Below, in pieces: positions 25,061 through 33,202 of a stretch of DNA of 64,000 nt (the stretch's first letter is position 1; every line of letters begins with the position of its first letter). This stretch comes from an uncultured Desulfovibrionaceae bacterium (GTDB lineage: Bacteria > Desulfobacterota > Desulfovibrionia > Desulfovibrionales > Desulfovibrionaceae). Both the position numbers and the translations under genes were made by a program. Below the pieces are notes generated by a model. It did no database searches, was not told the origin of the DNA, and was given only the letters and a program-made list of their open reading frames with translations. The DNA lies in assembly GCA_944325195.1 (NCBI GenBank), contig CALUZB010000004.1, positions 558,001 through 622,000 on the forward strand. The letters run 5' to 3'.

Positions 25061-27922
25061 ATGCGAATTCAACATGTCAAAATCAATGGGTTCGGATTAT
25101 TCCGGGATTTTTCAATTAATAACCTAAGCCCGGGATTAAATATAATTATAGGAGAGAATGAGGCCGGAAAAAGCACCTGCCTGGAATTTATCCGCACCTG
25201 TTTGTTCGGCTACCCAATCGGAAAAGGCAGCCGCACAAAACCAAAGCATCCGATCCCCGCCGGCTCCAAAGGCGGTGGAGAACTTACGTTAAGCCTGGAA
25301 AATGGAACTGTCTGGACACTCTTCTGGCAACCCAAATCCAAAGCAGGCTTACATAAGCTTTTTGAGCTGAATGAAGAAAAATTCACCCCTATCGACATAA
25401 AAGAATACCAACACCTTATAGAGAACACATCACGTGAATTTTTTGAAGCTGTATATGGATTTTCTCTGGAGCAACTGCAAACCCTGAACAGCTTAAAAGA
25501 TGACGCCAGAGTAAGTGACCTGCTGTATGGAGCCGGCATGGGATTGGGGAACATTTCATTGCCGCTGGTACTACGTGAGCTGAGAGAGAAACAAATGGAT
25601 GGAATATGGCTGGAACGCGGCCAGAAGCCTCTGTTGAACGGATTAATTTCAAAACTGACTGACCTGGAACAAAAAATCAGCGCCAAACAGGAGCATTGGT
25701 CCAGGTACAGTGCATTACAGGCTGAATTAGCTGCACATAAAGAACAAAGCCACTGTTACGAAAAAGAACTTCAAACCAGAATGGATAACATAAATCTCCT
25801 GAAAGAATTGATCCGTTTAAAAACACAACTTGCGGACTACTCCGTCCTGGAAACAAGTTATTCAAAACTTTGCGACTGCCAAATTACACCTGGGGCAACC
25901 CGATTATTCATGGAAAAAAGCTTGGAAAGCATATTGAACCAAGAAGCAATAAAACAAAAACTTCAGTCCAAGTTAAACCAAATCAGCACGGAACAGACAG
26001 AAATAATTGAAAGACTCTCAAGCTCCACTGCAACCCCGATAATCAATACCTACAAAGATGAAATAAAAAGCCTTCAGGAACAGAAAGGGCAGTATCAAGT
26101 ACTGATTGAAGAAAAAAAAGCAATAATCCTGCAACTCCAAACAATTACAACAGATTTGTTTGTCCAGCAATTATTCCCGCCGGAAACTCCCATAAACAGC
26201 ACTGCGTTAGAAGAACAGGCAAGCAGGCTTAAAAATGCCTGGCGGGAATTATCCAGGCTGATGTCAGCATGGCGGATACTTTCGCAGGAGTACACCGCCA
26301 ACGACATAAATAAACAAAACAGCGGATTTAAGACCAGACGTTTCAGTGTAAGCAACCCCACAATATTTGCGCTGCTGTTTGGAGCAAGCGCAGCCCTGAC
26401 AGTGCTCATCTACAACAGTGCAGGTCTGCAGTGGCTCTGGGCAATATCAGGATTATTCTTATGCGGCTTGATGCTGTTACTGGTTAAGTCCATTAAAAAC
26501 AAAAAATTTACAAAAATTCAAGCTGATTATATTCAAAAATCAGAAGAATTACTATTAAAAATCAAACCGTGTGCAATTGAGCTTAAAGAACTATTGGCGC
26601 ATTTCTCCATCAACCTTCCTGATATGAATGCGCATGCCCAAGCATGGGCTGTGGCAATAGAAGAGCTTGTCCCGGAAGTTGTTTTAAAAATTGAACATTC
26701 TCTTGCATTGCTGGATGAACTGCCTGGGCTTATCACAAAGTTACAGGAAACAGAAAAAAGAATTTCAATTTTGGATAAAGCAAGCAAAAATGTACTGCTC
26801 AAAATTGAGCATACAGTTCCTGATCTCAAGCAAAATCAATCAAATCAAAACTCATTTATCGCTGATCTCGATAAGCTCACTACTTGGTTAAATAAAGCTC
26901 TGACTGAACAAATGCTGGATGAGAAATTAAAGGGGCAATTGGAACAACTTGCCAAACAACAGCAGGAAACAATCAACCAGCTTAAAAATTCAGAAGAAGT
27001 CTGCGCCCGACATTTGGAGCAAGCCGGAGTCAACTCGCTGGAGGCTCTCAAAAACCTGTACCACACCTGGACTGAACAAAAAAAACTTAAGCAAGAACTT
27101 AATATAAGCAAACAGAAAATAGAAACAGCAACAGAAGACCTGCTGCATCTTGAACGACAGGCTGAAAACATACTACCTCAAGAAGTGAATAACAGTACAG
27201 CTCTGATCCAATGGCTGCAAACAACTTCAGACGATGCCTTGAATGCAGCATTAACAGAAAACAATCATCTGCTGTCGCAAAATCTGGCAAAGCAGCAAGA
27301 GCTTGCTGCAAAAACTGGAGCGTTGCAGCAAGAAGCAAATTCACTGCTTTCCGAATCGGAACTCGCTGCCATGACCTTAGAACGGGAATCCTTGCTGGAA
27401 GAAGCCAGACAGCTGGCGCGGAAATGGTCAGTTGCCGCGTTAACCAAATATTTCCTGGAAAAAGCAAAACGGCAATATGAATCTGAACACCAAACTGCAG
27501 TAATGCAAAAAGCAAGTTTCATCTTCAGCAAAATCACCAACTACAGCTATAAAGGCTTGGACCCGGCCGGAGATGAAAACAGTTTCGCAGTACTGAGCAA
27601 TGAGGGTGAAAGCCGCTTGCCACAAGAGCTTTCAAGGGGCACAAGCGAGCAGCTTTACCTTGCTTTGCGTCTGGCTGTAATTGAACACCGCAGCCAAAGT
27701 GCTGAGCCGCTACCAATCATTTTGGATGATGCCCTGGTGAATTTCGACCCACGCCGATTACGCAACGCAATGGATGCAATTCTCGCTCTTGCCACAAATC
27801 ACCAGATACTTTATTTTACTTGTCAGCCCCATATTGGACATGAATTTATTGCTCAAGCCGACAAACTGGGAATTTTCGGAAAACAATATTCTCTGCAAAA
27901 GGGGATTATAACTCCGGCCTGA
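25061..27922 (+). CDS. YhaN-like SMC/Rad50-type ATPase with internal membrane segments
   Basis: A 953-residue ATPase. The N-terminus begins 'MRIQHVKINGFGLFRDFSIN' with Walker A 'GENEAGKST'. Two long coiled-coil stretches follow, and the C-terminus has the signature 'LSRGTSEQLYLALRLAVIEH' and Walker B 'PIILDDALVNFD'. In the middle (~430-475) are two hydrophobic segments, 'ALLFGASAALTVLIYNS' and 'WLWAISGLFLCGLMLLLV', suggesting membrane attachment, as I recall for B. subtilis YhaN. With the YhaO-like nuclease it resembles an SbcCD/Rad50-Mre11 complex for DNA end processing. Confidence 0.87.
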   Translation: MRIQHVKINGFGLFRDFSINNLSPGLNIIIGENEAGKSTCLEFIRTCLFGYPIGKGSRTKPKHPIPAGSKGGGELTLSLENGTVWTLFWQPKSKAGLHKLFELNEEKFTPIDIKEYQHLIENTSREFFEAVYGFSLEQLQTLNSLKDDARVSDLLYGAGMGLGNISLPLVLRELREKQMDGIWLERGQKPLLNGLISKLTDLEQKISAKQEHWSRYSALQAELAAHKEQSHCYEKELQTRMDNINLLKELIRLKTQLADYSVLETSYSKLCDCQITPGATRLFMEKSLESILNQEAIKQKLQSKLNQISTEQTEIIERLSSSTATPIINTYKDEIKSLQEQKGQYQVLIEEKKAIILQLQTITTDLFVQQLFPPETPINSTALEEQASRLKNAWRELSRLMSAWRILSQEYTANDINKQNSGFKTRRFSVSNPTIFALLFGASAALTVLIYNSAGLQWLWAISGLFLCGLMLLLVKSIKNKKFTKIQADYIQKSEELLLKIKPCAIELKELLAHFSINLPDMNAHAQAWAVAIEELVPEVVLKIEHSLALLDELPGLITKLQETEKRISILDKASKNVLLKIEHTVPDLKQNQSNQNSFIADLDKLTTWLNKALTEQMLDEKLKGQLEQLAKQQQETINQLKNSEEVCARHLEQAGVNSLEALKNLYHTWTEQKKLKQELNISKQKIETATEDLLHLERQAENILPQEVNNSTALIQWLQTTSDDALNAALTENNHLLSQNLAKQQELAAKTGALQQEANSLLSESELAAMTLERESLLEEARQLARKWSVAALTKYFLEKAKRQYESEHQTAVMQKASFIFSKITNYSYKGLDPAGDENSFAVLSNEGESRLPQELSRGTSEQLYLALRLAVIEHRSQSAEPLPIILDDALVNFDPRRLRNAMDAILALATNHQILYFTCQPHIGHEFIAQADKLGIFGKQYSLQKGIITPA

Positions 27923-27976
27923 CAATAAGACGAACACCTTGCAAGCCTAGTATAGTTAATCAAGGATAAATCAATT

Positions 27977-28579
27977 ATGGAAGAAGTGTTAATCAAGCGC
28001 GCATTGATTAGCGTGACCAATAAAACCGGTATCGTTGAATTCGCTCAGTTCTTAACAGACAATAAAGTTGAAATCATATCCACTGGCGGAACAGAAAAGT
28101 TATTGAGAGAAGCCGGCTTGCCGGTTAAAAAAGTAAGCGAACTTACCGGCTTTCCGGAAATACTGAATGGTCGGGTAAAAACATTGCACCCCTATATCCA
28201 TGCTGGAATACTGGCCGACAAGGATAATCAGGAGCACATGGCAACACTGGCTGATTTAAATATTATACCGTTTGACTGTCTGTGCGTAAATTTATACAAT
28301 TTTGGAAAAGCCGCCCAAGAAGGGCTGAAGTTGAAAGACGCCGTAGAGCAGATTGATATTGGAGGTCCCTGCATGTTGCGGGCCGCAGCTAAAAATTACC
28401 ACTCCATTCTGGTTATACCAGGTCCTGAACACTACGAACCGGTAAAAGAAGCTCTGCAAGCCAATGAAATGAAAGCAACCCTGAATATGCGCAGAAAACT
28501 TGCAGCCATAACCTTTGATGAAACATCTGACTACGATCGCACCATAGCCGACTATCTTGCGTTTCCAAAGGATGAATAG
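27977..28579 (+). CDS. purH: IMP cyclohydrolase (single-domain PurH)
   Basis: A 200-residue protein matching only the N-terminal cyclohydrolase (MGS-like) domain of bifunctional PurH: 'RALISVTNKTGIVEFAQFL', 'EIISTGGTEKLLREAGLPV', 'ILNGRVKTLHPYIHAGILA' and 'IDIGGPCMLRAAAKNY'. It closes FAICAR to IMP, the last step of purine synthesis. The AICAR transformylase half is absent, and the ORF ends cleanly rather than being truncated. A separate transformylase must exist elsewhere. This split arrangement is, as I recall, usual in Desulfovibrio relatives. AAGGA precedes the ATG. Confidence 0.92.
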   Translation: MEEVLIKRALISVTNKTGIVEFAQFLTDNKVEIISTGGTEKLLREAGLPVKKVSELTGFPEILNGRVKTLHPYIHAGILADKDNQEHMATLADLNIIPFDCLCVNLYNFGKAAQEGLKLKDAVEQIDIGGPCMLRAAAKNYHSILVIPGPEHYEPVKEALQANEMKATLNMRRKLAAITFDETSDYDRTIADYLAFPKDE

Positions 28580-28591
28580 CATAGGTAGATC

Positions 28592-29074
28592 ATGAGCCAA
28601 GTAGAAAAAGAAACCGACTCTGCCGAAATGCACCAGGAAGTGCTGGACCGGTTCACAGGTATGCTGAGCAATGTTAATTTTAATGCTCAACTGACAATCC
28701 TTGGAATTGGACGTCTTCAATTTTCGCGTCGCAAATCAGCACTAAAAGAACTACGGGCCATGTATGTGGGACTGTGGAAGCTCGCATTGAATCGATCATT
28801 CCCAGACAAAAGCATTGAGCTGTTTGAAAAGTTTCTTGACCCCGGTGAAGTGCACAGCAAGAAAAAACGTATCAAGTTAGAAGCTTTCAGAGAATTGTGC
28901 AAAGAGTATGTGAAAATTTTAGAGGTTGAGGGAGATACCAACTTCATCAATGTTGCCATTCTGCTCTGCCAGCACTTGGGACGTACTACCCAACAGGATT
29001 TAAGAGCCATTTCTCTACAACTTGCACTTGATATGCGTTCAATGTACCACCATATTTTTGAACGGTTAATCTGA
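28592..29074 (+). CDS. Conserved-looking hypothetical protein between purH and the acyltransferase
   Basis: A 160-residue soluble, highly charged, mostly helical protein with no signal peptide or membrane helix. I do not recognise a family. Landmarks are 'QLTILGIGRLQFSRRKSALK', 'MYVGLWKLALNRSFPDKSIE' and a C-terminal 'LGRTTQQDLRAISLQLALDM'. It starts 12 bases after purH, and its TGA overlaps the next ATG (TGATG), so it belongs to a translationally coupled purH-unknown-acyltransferase unit. Codon use looks like its neighbours. No function is proposed. Confidence 0.7.
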   Translation: MSQVEKETDSAEMHQEVLDRFTGMLSNVNFNAQLTILGIGRLQFSRRKSALKELRAMYVGLWKLALNRSFPDKSIELFEKFLDPGEVHSKKKRIKLEAFRELCKEYVKILEVEGDTNFINVAILLCQHLGRTTQQDLRAISLQLALDMRSMYHHIFERLI

Positions 29075-29721
29075 TGAATGATCTGCCCTGCTCTAATTTA
29101 ACTCTGCCACTTGTACTGATTGGGGGGGGCGGCCACTGCCAATCCTGCATAGATGTCCTGGAAGCTGCCGGTGGATTTGAAATAAAAGCTGTTGTAGATA
29201 AACCGGAAATGCTTGGAAAACAAATTTCAGGCTACCAAATTAACCATACTGATGAAGACCTGCCCGAACTTCTTGCCAAATATCAAAATACCCTGCTCTG
29301 CATGGGGCAAATAAAGTCTTCAGAACCCCGCCGCAGTTTATTTGAAAAGATTAAAGCACTGGGAGGAAATCTGATCACTCCTGTTTCTCCCCTTGCCTAT
29401 GTATCCCCAACAGCCCAATTGGGAGCAGGCACAATTGTCATGCACCATGCCCTGATCAATGCGGGAGCTCAAGTCGGATTCGGCTGTATCATTAACAGCA
29501 AAGCTCTGTTGGAGCATGGAGTGAAGGTTGAAAAACTCTGCCATATTTCAACAGGAGCCATCGTTAATGGGGGCAGTTTTATCGGCGAAGGCTGTTTCAT
29601 AGGCAGTGGGGCTGTAATTGCACATGGGATAACAGTAGGCCCTGGTTCAATAATAGGAGCCGGAGCCGTTGTTTTAAGCGACGTCCCTGAAGGGCATATT
29701 GTCCGGGATATCTGGAGATAA
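29074..29721 (+). CDS. NeuD/PglD-like sugar O-acyltransferase
   Basis: A 215-residue protein of the sialic-acid/bacillosamine acetyltransferase family. A small N-terminal Rossmann-like domain begins 'PLVLIGGGGHCQSCIDVLEA', the usual G-GGH loop. The C-terminal left-handed beta-helix is built of hexapeptide repeats ('SPTAQLGAGTIVMHHALINA', 'IGEGCFIGSGAVIAHG', 'VGPGSIIGAGAVVLSDVPEG'). It is expected to acetylate a UDP-sugar amine or hydroxyl for surface glycans. The GGGGH loop is encoded across eight consecutive G bases (29122-29129), a possible slippage site. The ATG overlaps the upstream stop. Confidence 0.87.
   Translation: MNDLPCSNLTLPLVLIGGGGHCQSCIDVLEAAGGFEIKAVVDKPEMLGKQISGYQINHTDEDLPELLAKYQNTLLCMGQIKSSEPRRSLFEKIKALGGNLITPVSPLAYVSPTAQLGAGTIVMHHALINAGAQVGFGCIINSKALLEHGVKVEKLCHISTGAIVNGGSFIGEGCFIGSGAVIAHGITVGPGSIIGAGAVVLSDVPEGHIVRDIWR
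29122..29129 (+). repeat. Poly-G tract (8 G) in the acyltransferase gene
   Basis: Eight G in a row encode part of the conserved IGGGGH loop, 48 bases into the gene, and are in frame as sequenced. A one-base change would truncate the protein at its start. The residues themselves demand G-rich codons, so this could be coincidental. Confidence 0.8.
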
Positions 29722-29881
29722 GTAACTTCAACGAGATATTTCTGCTCATATCCGACAAAATAACTTGAAAAAGTCGCCCCCAATTAAGTGGCTATAAAGC
29801 CCACTTGCTATTTCCATAATCTAAAGTTTGCTTTTCAAAAATTAGTTCAATTCATGGAAGACTAACAATCTGTAATTAGAT

Positions 29882-29910
29882 TTGATTTAGATTTTATTCC
29901 GGCTTATTAT
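29882..29910 (+). promoter_or_regulatory. Predicted promoter of the rhodanese gene
   Basis: TTGATT (29882-29887), 17 bases, TATTAT (29905-29910), with a predicted start about 25 bases before the rhodanese ATG. The upstream region is A/T-rich. Confidence 0.55.
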
Positions 29911-29941
29911 GTCTGATAAGCAATAATATACGAGGTAACTA

Positions 29942-30277
29942 ATGAGAGATCTAACAGCTTCAGAAGCTCAAAATTTGATCAAACAGCAAAATAACCAAAA
30001 CTTTTACATCCTGGATGTACGCACACTTGACGAATTCAACAAAGGACACATTCCCGGCGCCATCTTGGAAACTTATGGACCGGATTTTCAATCAAACATA
30101 CAGACATTTAATAAAAATGCAGTTTATTTAATTTATTGCCACAGCGGGGCGCGCAGTATGAATGCAGCTCGTGAAATGAGTCAACTTGGCTTCAAAAACT
30201 TAAATATGCTTTCAGGAGGGATTATTGCGTGGAATATTGAAGGACTTCCAGTATCAACCCCAACTGTAACAGATTAA
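29942..30277 (+). CDS. Single-domain rhodanese (sulfurtransferase)
   Basis: A 111-residue cytoplasmic rhodanese. The family signature 'FYILDVRTLDEFNKGHIPGA' and the active-site loop 'IYCHSGARSMNAAREM', with catalytic Cys, are intact, followed by 'LSGGIIAWNIEGLPV'. It carries sulfur as a persulfide on the Cys. The six-residue loop (CHSGAR) fits a sulfurtransferase rather than a phosphatase. It converges on a TtuA/Ncs6-like tRNA thiolase gene 59 bases away; a functional link as sulfur donor is possible but unproven. An ACGAGGT site precedes the ATG. Confidence 0.93.
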   Translation: MRDLTASEAQNLIKQQNNQNFYILDVRTLDEFNKGHIPGAILETYGPDFQSNIQTFNKNAVYLIYCHSGARSMNAAREMSQLGFKNLNMLSGGIIAWNIEGLPVSTPTVTD

Positions 30278-30336
30278 TCTTCTATATTCATGCACTATAT
30301 CCGCTCAAATAATAAGCTATAAAAACGATGCGCGCG

Positions 30337-31269
30337 TTAAAAATCCAGTTCAGCCTTACCTGATTCTTCAGATTGCGACATTGCTTCCCGTATCCTGCAA
30401 ACTCCACACACAATGCTGGAAGTTGGATAGCCGCAAACTTTACAAGGAACCAAAGGAGCACCGGATAAATCTTCCTCTCTGGAAAAAGCAGTACGCCCGT
30501 TTTTAAGGAAACCCAAATAGAAATCGAGTTTGCGTCCCGGCATTTCCTCTTCTAAATTTGCCCACAACTTTTTGTAATAAGTAAAAGTGGCCCCAGGACT
30601 ATAAGGACAAGGGGCCCAATGCCAATCAATCCCTTTCAGAAAAGCATAGTTGGCAGTTTCAAATTCACTTAACCGATACAACGGTTTTACTTTAGCTGCA
30701 AATCCGCCGCTTGCCGGCAAATAAGGCCCCTGATCGGAAAGATAGGAGATATCCCAACGCAAAATATTACTGAACAAACGTGCAATTTCATCATCGAGAT
30801 TATGCCCGGTTGCCAAAACGGTATAGCCGCCATCCAGTGCCGCTTTATTGAAAAAATAACGTTTTATTTTTCCGCAAGCCGAGCAGACCGGACGCCGCAA
30901 ACGCTTTTTAACATCAGGAATAGCAAGGCCTTCCTCAGCCATATCCCGCACAATTAAATTCAAACCATGCCGGCTGCAAAATGCCTCCACAATTGCCCTT
31001 GCCTGCGCCGACGATCCGGGGATTGCAAGATCAATATGCAAACCGGTAACATTGTAACCCAGTTCATGTAAAATCAGCATTAGAGCAAGAGAATCTTTTC
31101 CACCGGATAAAGCCACCAGAATTTTATCTTCAAAAGTAAAAAGCTTGGCCCGTCTAATTCCTTTTTCAACCTGCCGTGTAAAAAATGCTAAAAAACAGTG
31201 CTCACAAAAACCAGCGGTATGGCTGGGCAATGCAACAACAGCCTGTGCTTTACAAGTCGTACATTTCAT
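30337..31269 (-). CDS. TtuA/Ncs6-like tRNA-thiolation ATP pyrophosphatase
   Basis: A 310-residue N-type PP-loop protein. The N-terminal zinc finger has 'KCTTC' and 'CEHC', the PP-loop is 'ILVALSGGKDSLALML', and the C-terminal zinc finger has 'CKVCGYPTSS' and 'CGVC'. Between them 'RRPVCSACGKIKRYFF' and 'WAPCPYSPG' supply the three cysteines that bind a catalytic [4Fe-4S] cluster in TtuA-type enzymes. It is expected to activate a tRNA uridine with ATP and insert sulfur (2-thiouridine). It could be a relative with another tRNA position as target. It is followed by a convergent rhodanese and preceded by an EamA permease gene nine bases away. Confidence 0.85.
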   Translation of the reverse strand: MKCTTCKAQAVVALPSHTAGFCEHCFLAFFTRQVEKGIRRAKLFTFEDKILVALSGGKDSLALMLILHELGYNVTGLHIDLAIPGSSAQARAIVEAFCSRHGLNLIVRDMAEEGLAIPDVKKRLRRPVCSACGKIKRYFFNKAALDGGYTVLATGHNLDDEIARLFSNILRWDISYLSDQGPYLPASGGFAAKVKPLYRLSEFETANYAFLKGIDWHWAPCPYSPGATFTYYKKLWANLEEEMPGRKLDFYLGFLKNGRTAFSREEDLSGAPLVPCKVCGYPTSSIVCGVCRIREAMSQSEESGKAELDF

Positions 31270-31278
31270 AAAAAACCT

Positions 31279-32136
31279 TTAGGTATCCCGTTTAGCTGAT
31301 TTAAGACCACTTACAACAACTCCTATAACCACCAGCACACCACCCAAAACAGCAATTACAGGCAATCGCTCCCCGGCCAATCTTCCAAAAATTCCAGCCC
31401 AGATAGGTTCTCCTGAATAGATTATAGTTGCCCTGGTGGGAGAAACAGTTTTTTGCGCCCAGTTCATCACAAACTGAACCAAAGCGCTTATAGCGCCAAG
31501 AAGCACAGCAGAAAAAATCAACAACCCGGAAAACTGAGGAACAGGTTCATCGACAATCGGTATGAATGCAAAAGATAAAACAGATGTTACTGCCACTTGA
31601 ACAATGCAAACCCTGCGCACACTGATTTTTCCTGCAAAAAAGCTGATCAGAACAATTTCCCAAGCCATGACCAGTGCGCCTATAAAAGTTGCGAGTTCTC
31701 CCTTGCCAAACCCGGGCGAAATATTATCAGGACCTGCCAGTAAAATAAGCCCGATAAACGCAAAACAAATCCCGATCCAGGCGAAAAAAGGTGGTGCCTT
31801 GCGCATCATCAGCCATTGAACAAGCGGCACTGCCGGCACATAAAATGCGGTAATAAATCCGGATTTGCTTGCTGAAATATACTGCAAGCCATACGTTTGT
31901 AAGACATATCCAATAAACAAGGTTCCGCCGATAAGCGAACCGGCTATTAATTCTGTCTTGGTTATTTTGGGAATACTTTTAAACGATATCAGCAATAAGA
32001 TTAAAGTAGCGACGGCAAACCTGAATCCAACAAAAAACAACGGTCCCGAAACGCTGACCGCATTGCGTACAAGCAAAAAAGTAAGGCCCCAGATAATCGT
32101 TATCCCGACCAGTGCCAATTCGCGACGATTTAACAT
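31279..32136 (-). CDS. EamA-family (DMT) permease
   Basis: A 285-residue integral membrane protein with ten predicted helices arranged as two EamA repeats. The first repeat starts 'RRELALVGITIIWGLTFLLV' and the second starts near 'GKGELATFIGALVMAWEIVL'. 'YSGEPIWAGIFGRLAGERLP' matches the usual end of the second repeat. Such permeases export metabolites or amino acids at the inner membrane; the substrate cannot be predicted. It lies directly upstream of the TtuA-like gene on the same strand. Confidence 0.9.
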   Translation of the reverse strand: MLNRRELALVGITIIWGLTFLLVRNAVSVSGPLFFVGFRFAVATLILLLISFKSIPKITKTELIAGSLIGGTLFIGYVLQTYGLQYISASKSGFITAFYVPAVPLVQWLMMRKAPPFFAWIGICFAFIGLILLAGPDNISPGFGKGELATFIGALVMAWEIVLISFFAGKISVRRVCIVQVAVTSVLSFAFIPIVDEPVPQFSGLLIFSAVLLGAISALVQFVMNWAQKTVSPTRATIIYSGEPIWAGIFGRLAGERLPVIAVLGGVLVVIGVVVSGLKSAKRDT

Positions 32137-32294
32137 ATCAGCAATTCCAGCAATTACCAGTGTCAGTGAATTAATAAGTTAAACTGCTTACAGTGCACAA
32201 TGCCAACTAGTTTACTGGCGAAATATTCATGGATGGAGTTATGCCCACAACAAAAATTTGAAGCGGGTTATGAAACAGAAAACCGGCTGAAACT

Positions 32295-32319
32295 AAAAAG
32301 GGAGCAGATATCTGCTCCC
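32295..32319 (-). terminator. Rho-independent terminator of ychJ
   Basis: A perfect 20-base palindrome, GGGAGCAGATATCTGCTCCC (32300-32319), is followed on the minus strand by TTTTTAG. It lies 23 bases after the ychJ stop. Confidence 0.8.
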
Positions 32320-32342
32320 TCATAAGTTAGTATGAGCAGCTG

Positions 32343-32831
32343 CTAAACTCCGCAACACTTTTTGAATTTTTTACCGCTTCCGCACGGACAGGGATCATTG
32401 CGGCCAACTTTAGGACTTTCACGCCGATAAGTGACATGACCTTCCACTTCTCCGTCAAGGTAATACCATTGTCCGTTTTCTTTAATAAATGTGGCTTTTT
32501 CCTTATGGCTTTGTGGATAGTTATGAATGCTGTACTTAGCAACAAACTCCACATACCCCTTATCGCCTTCTTCAGAACTGTTCAAAATGTCCAAACCATT
32601 CCAAGAAACGTCGTTCTGAATTTGATTATACTTTTCCTGATCGGATTCTTTTTCCTCACCCCGAATACTTTCATGCAAACTATCTATCAGAAATTTACCG
32701 GCTGCTTTAGCATGGGCGCTGTAACGGGCGCGCATCAGAGCCTCTGGAGAAGGTGCAGCCTTTTCTCCGGCAATAATCGGGCCACAGCACTGATCATAGT
32801 CTTTTCCGGACTGGCACGGGCACTTTTCCAT
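32343..32831 (-). CDS. YchJ-family SEC-C metal-binding protein
   Basis: A 162-residue soluble protein with a SEC-C zinc motif at each end: '[14 protein letters not shown]' at the N-terminus and '[17 protein letters not shown]' at the C-terminus. The core '[15 protein letters not shown]' and '[12 protein letters not shown]' are typical of the YchJ/UPF0225 family with an NTF2-like fold. The biological role is unknown; SEC-C motifs elsewhere bind zinc and contact SecB or ribosomes. It has its own terminator, and its promoter should lie in the dnaA upstream region, since the two genes diverge. Confidence 0.9.
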   Translation of the reverse strand: MEKCPCQSGKDYDQCCGPIIAGEKAAPSPEALMRARYSAHAKAAGKFLIDSLHESIRGEEKESDQEKYNQIQNDVSWNGLDILNSSEEGDKGYVEFVAKYSIHNYPQSHKEKATFIKENGQWYYLDGEVEGHVTYRRESPKVGRNDPCPCGSGKKFKKCCGV

Positions 32832-33202
32832 AAAAACTCCTTTAAGCTTAATAATCGCAATTACCTGAATTATGTTCCAGCTACAAACAAGTTAACACTA
32901 AAAGAAAACGGTTAATTTGTACCTTAATTTATCCTGACGAACAATAATTTTTTTACTGAAGCACCTGAAACAGCAAGTTCTATCGCCGCGCATGAAACAA
33001 GTTTCTCCTTGTCCAAAAAGAGCAATTCTGATACAAAAACAATACATGAGGCAACTGCTTATCGTTGCAATCACTTGTTTTTCAAGCTCCATTACAATCG
33101 CTGGTCAAGTGATTGTAAAAATATAAGCCGAGAAAAGATCGTTAACATGACCAGTCATTCTCTATAAAACCGACTGAGTCTCTTTTCCATTCGGATTTCC
33201 AT
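32832..33202. other. Divergent ychJ-dnaA region, possible part of the replication origin
   Basis: This is 371 bases of A/T-rich DNA between divergent genes. CAATCACTTG (33068-33077) is repeated inverted as CAAGTGATTG (33106-33115). I found no exact DnaA box (TTATNCACA) here. Being next to dnaA and at a switch in gene orientation, it is a candidate for origin elements, but the sequence evidence is weak. No small gene was seen. Confidence 0.35.

Noticed and set aside
32512-32520. TGTGGATAG, one mismatch from an inverted DnaA box
   Set aside because: It lies inside the ychJ coding sequence and no cluster of similar boxes surrounds it.
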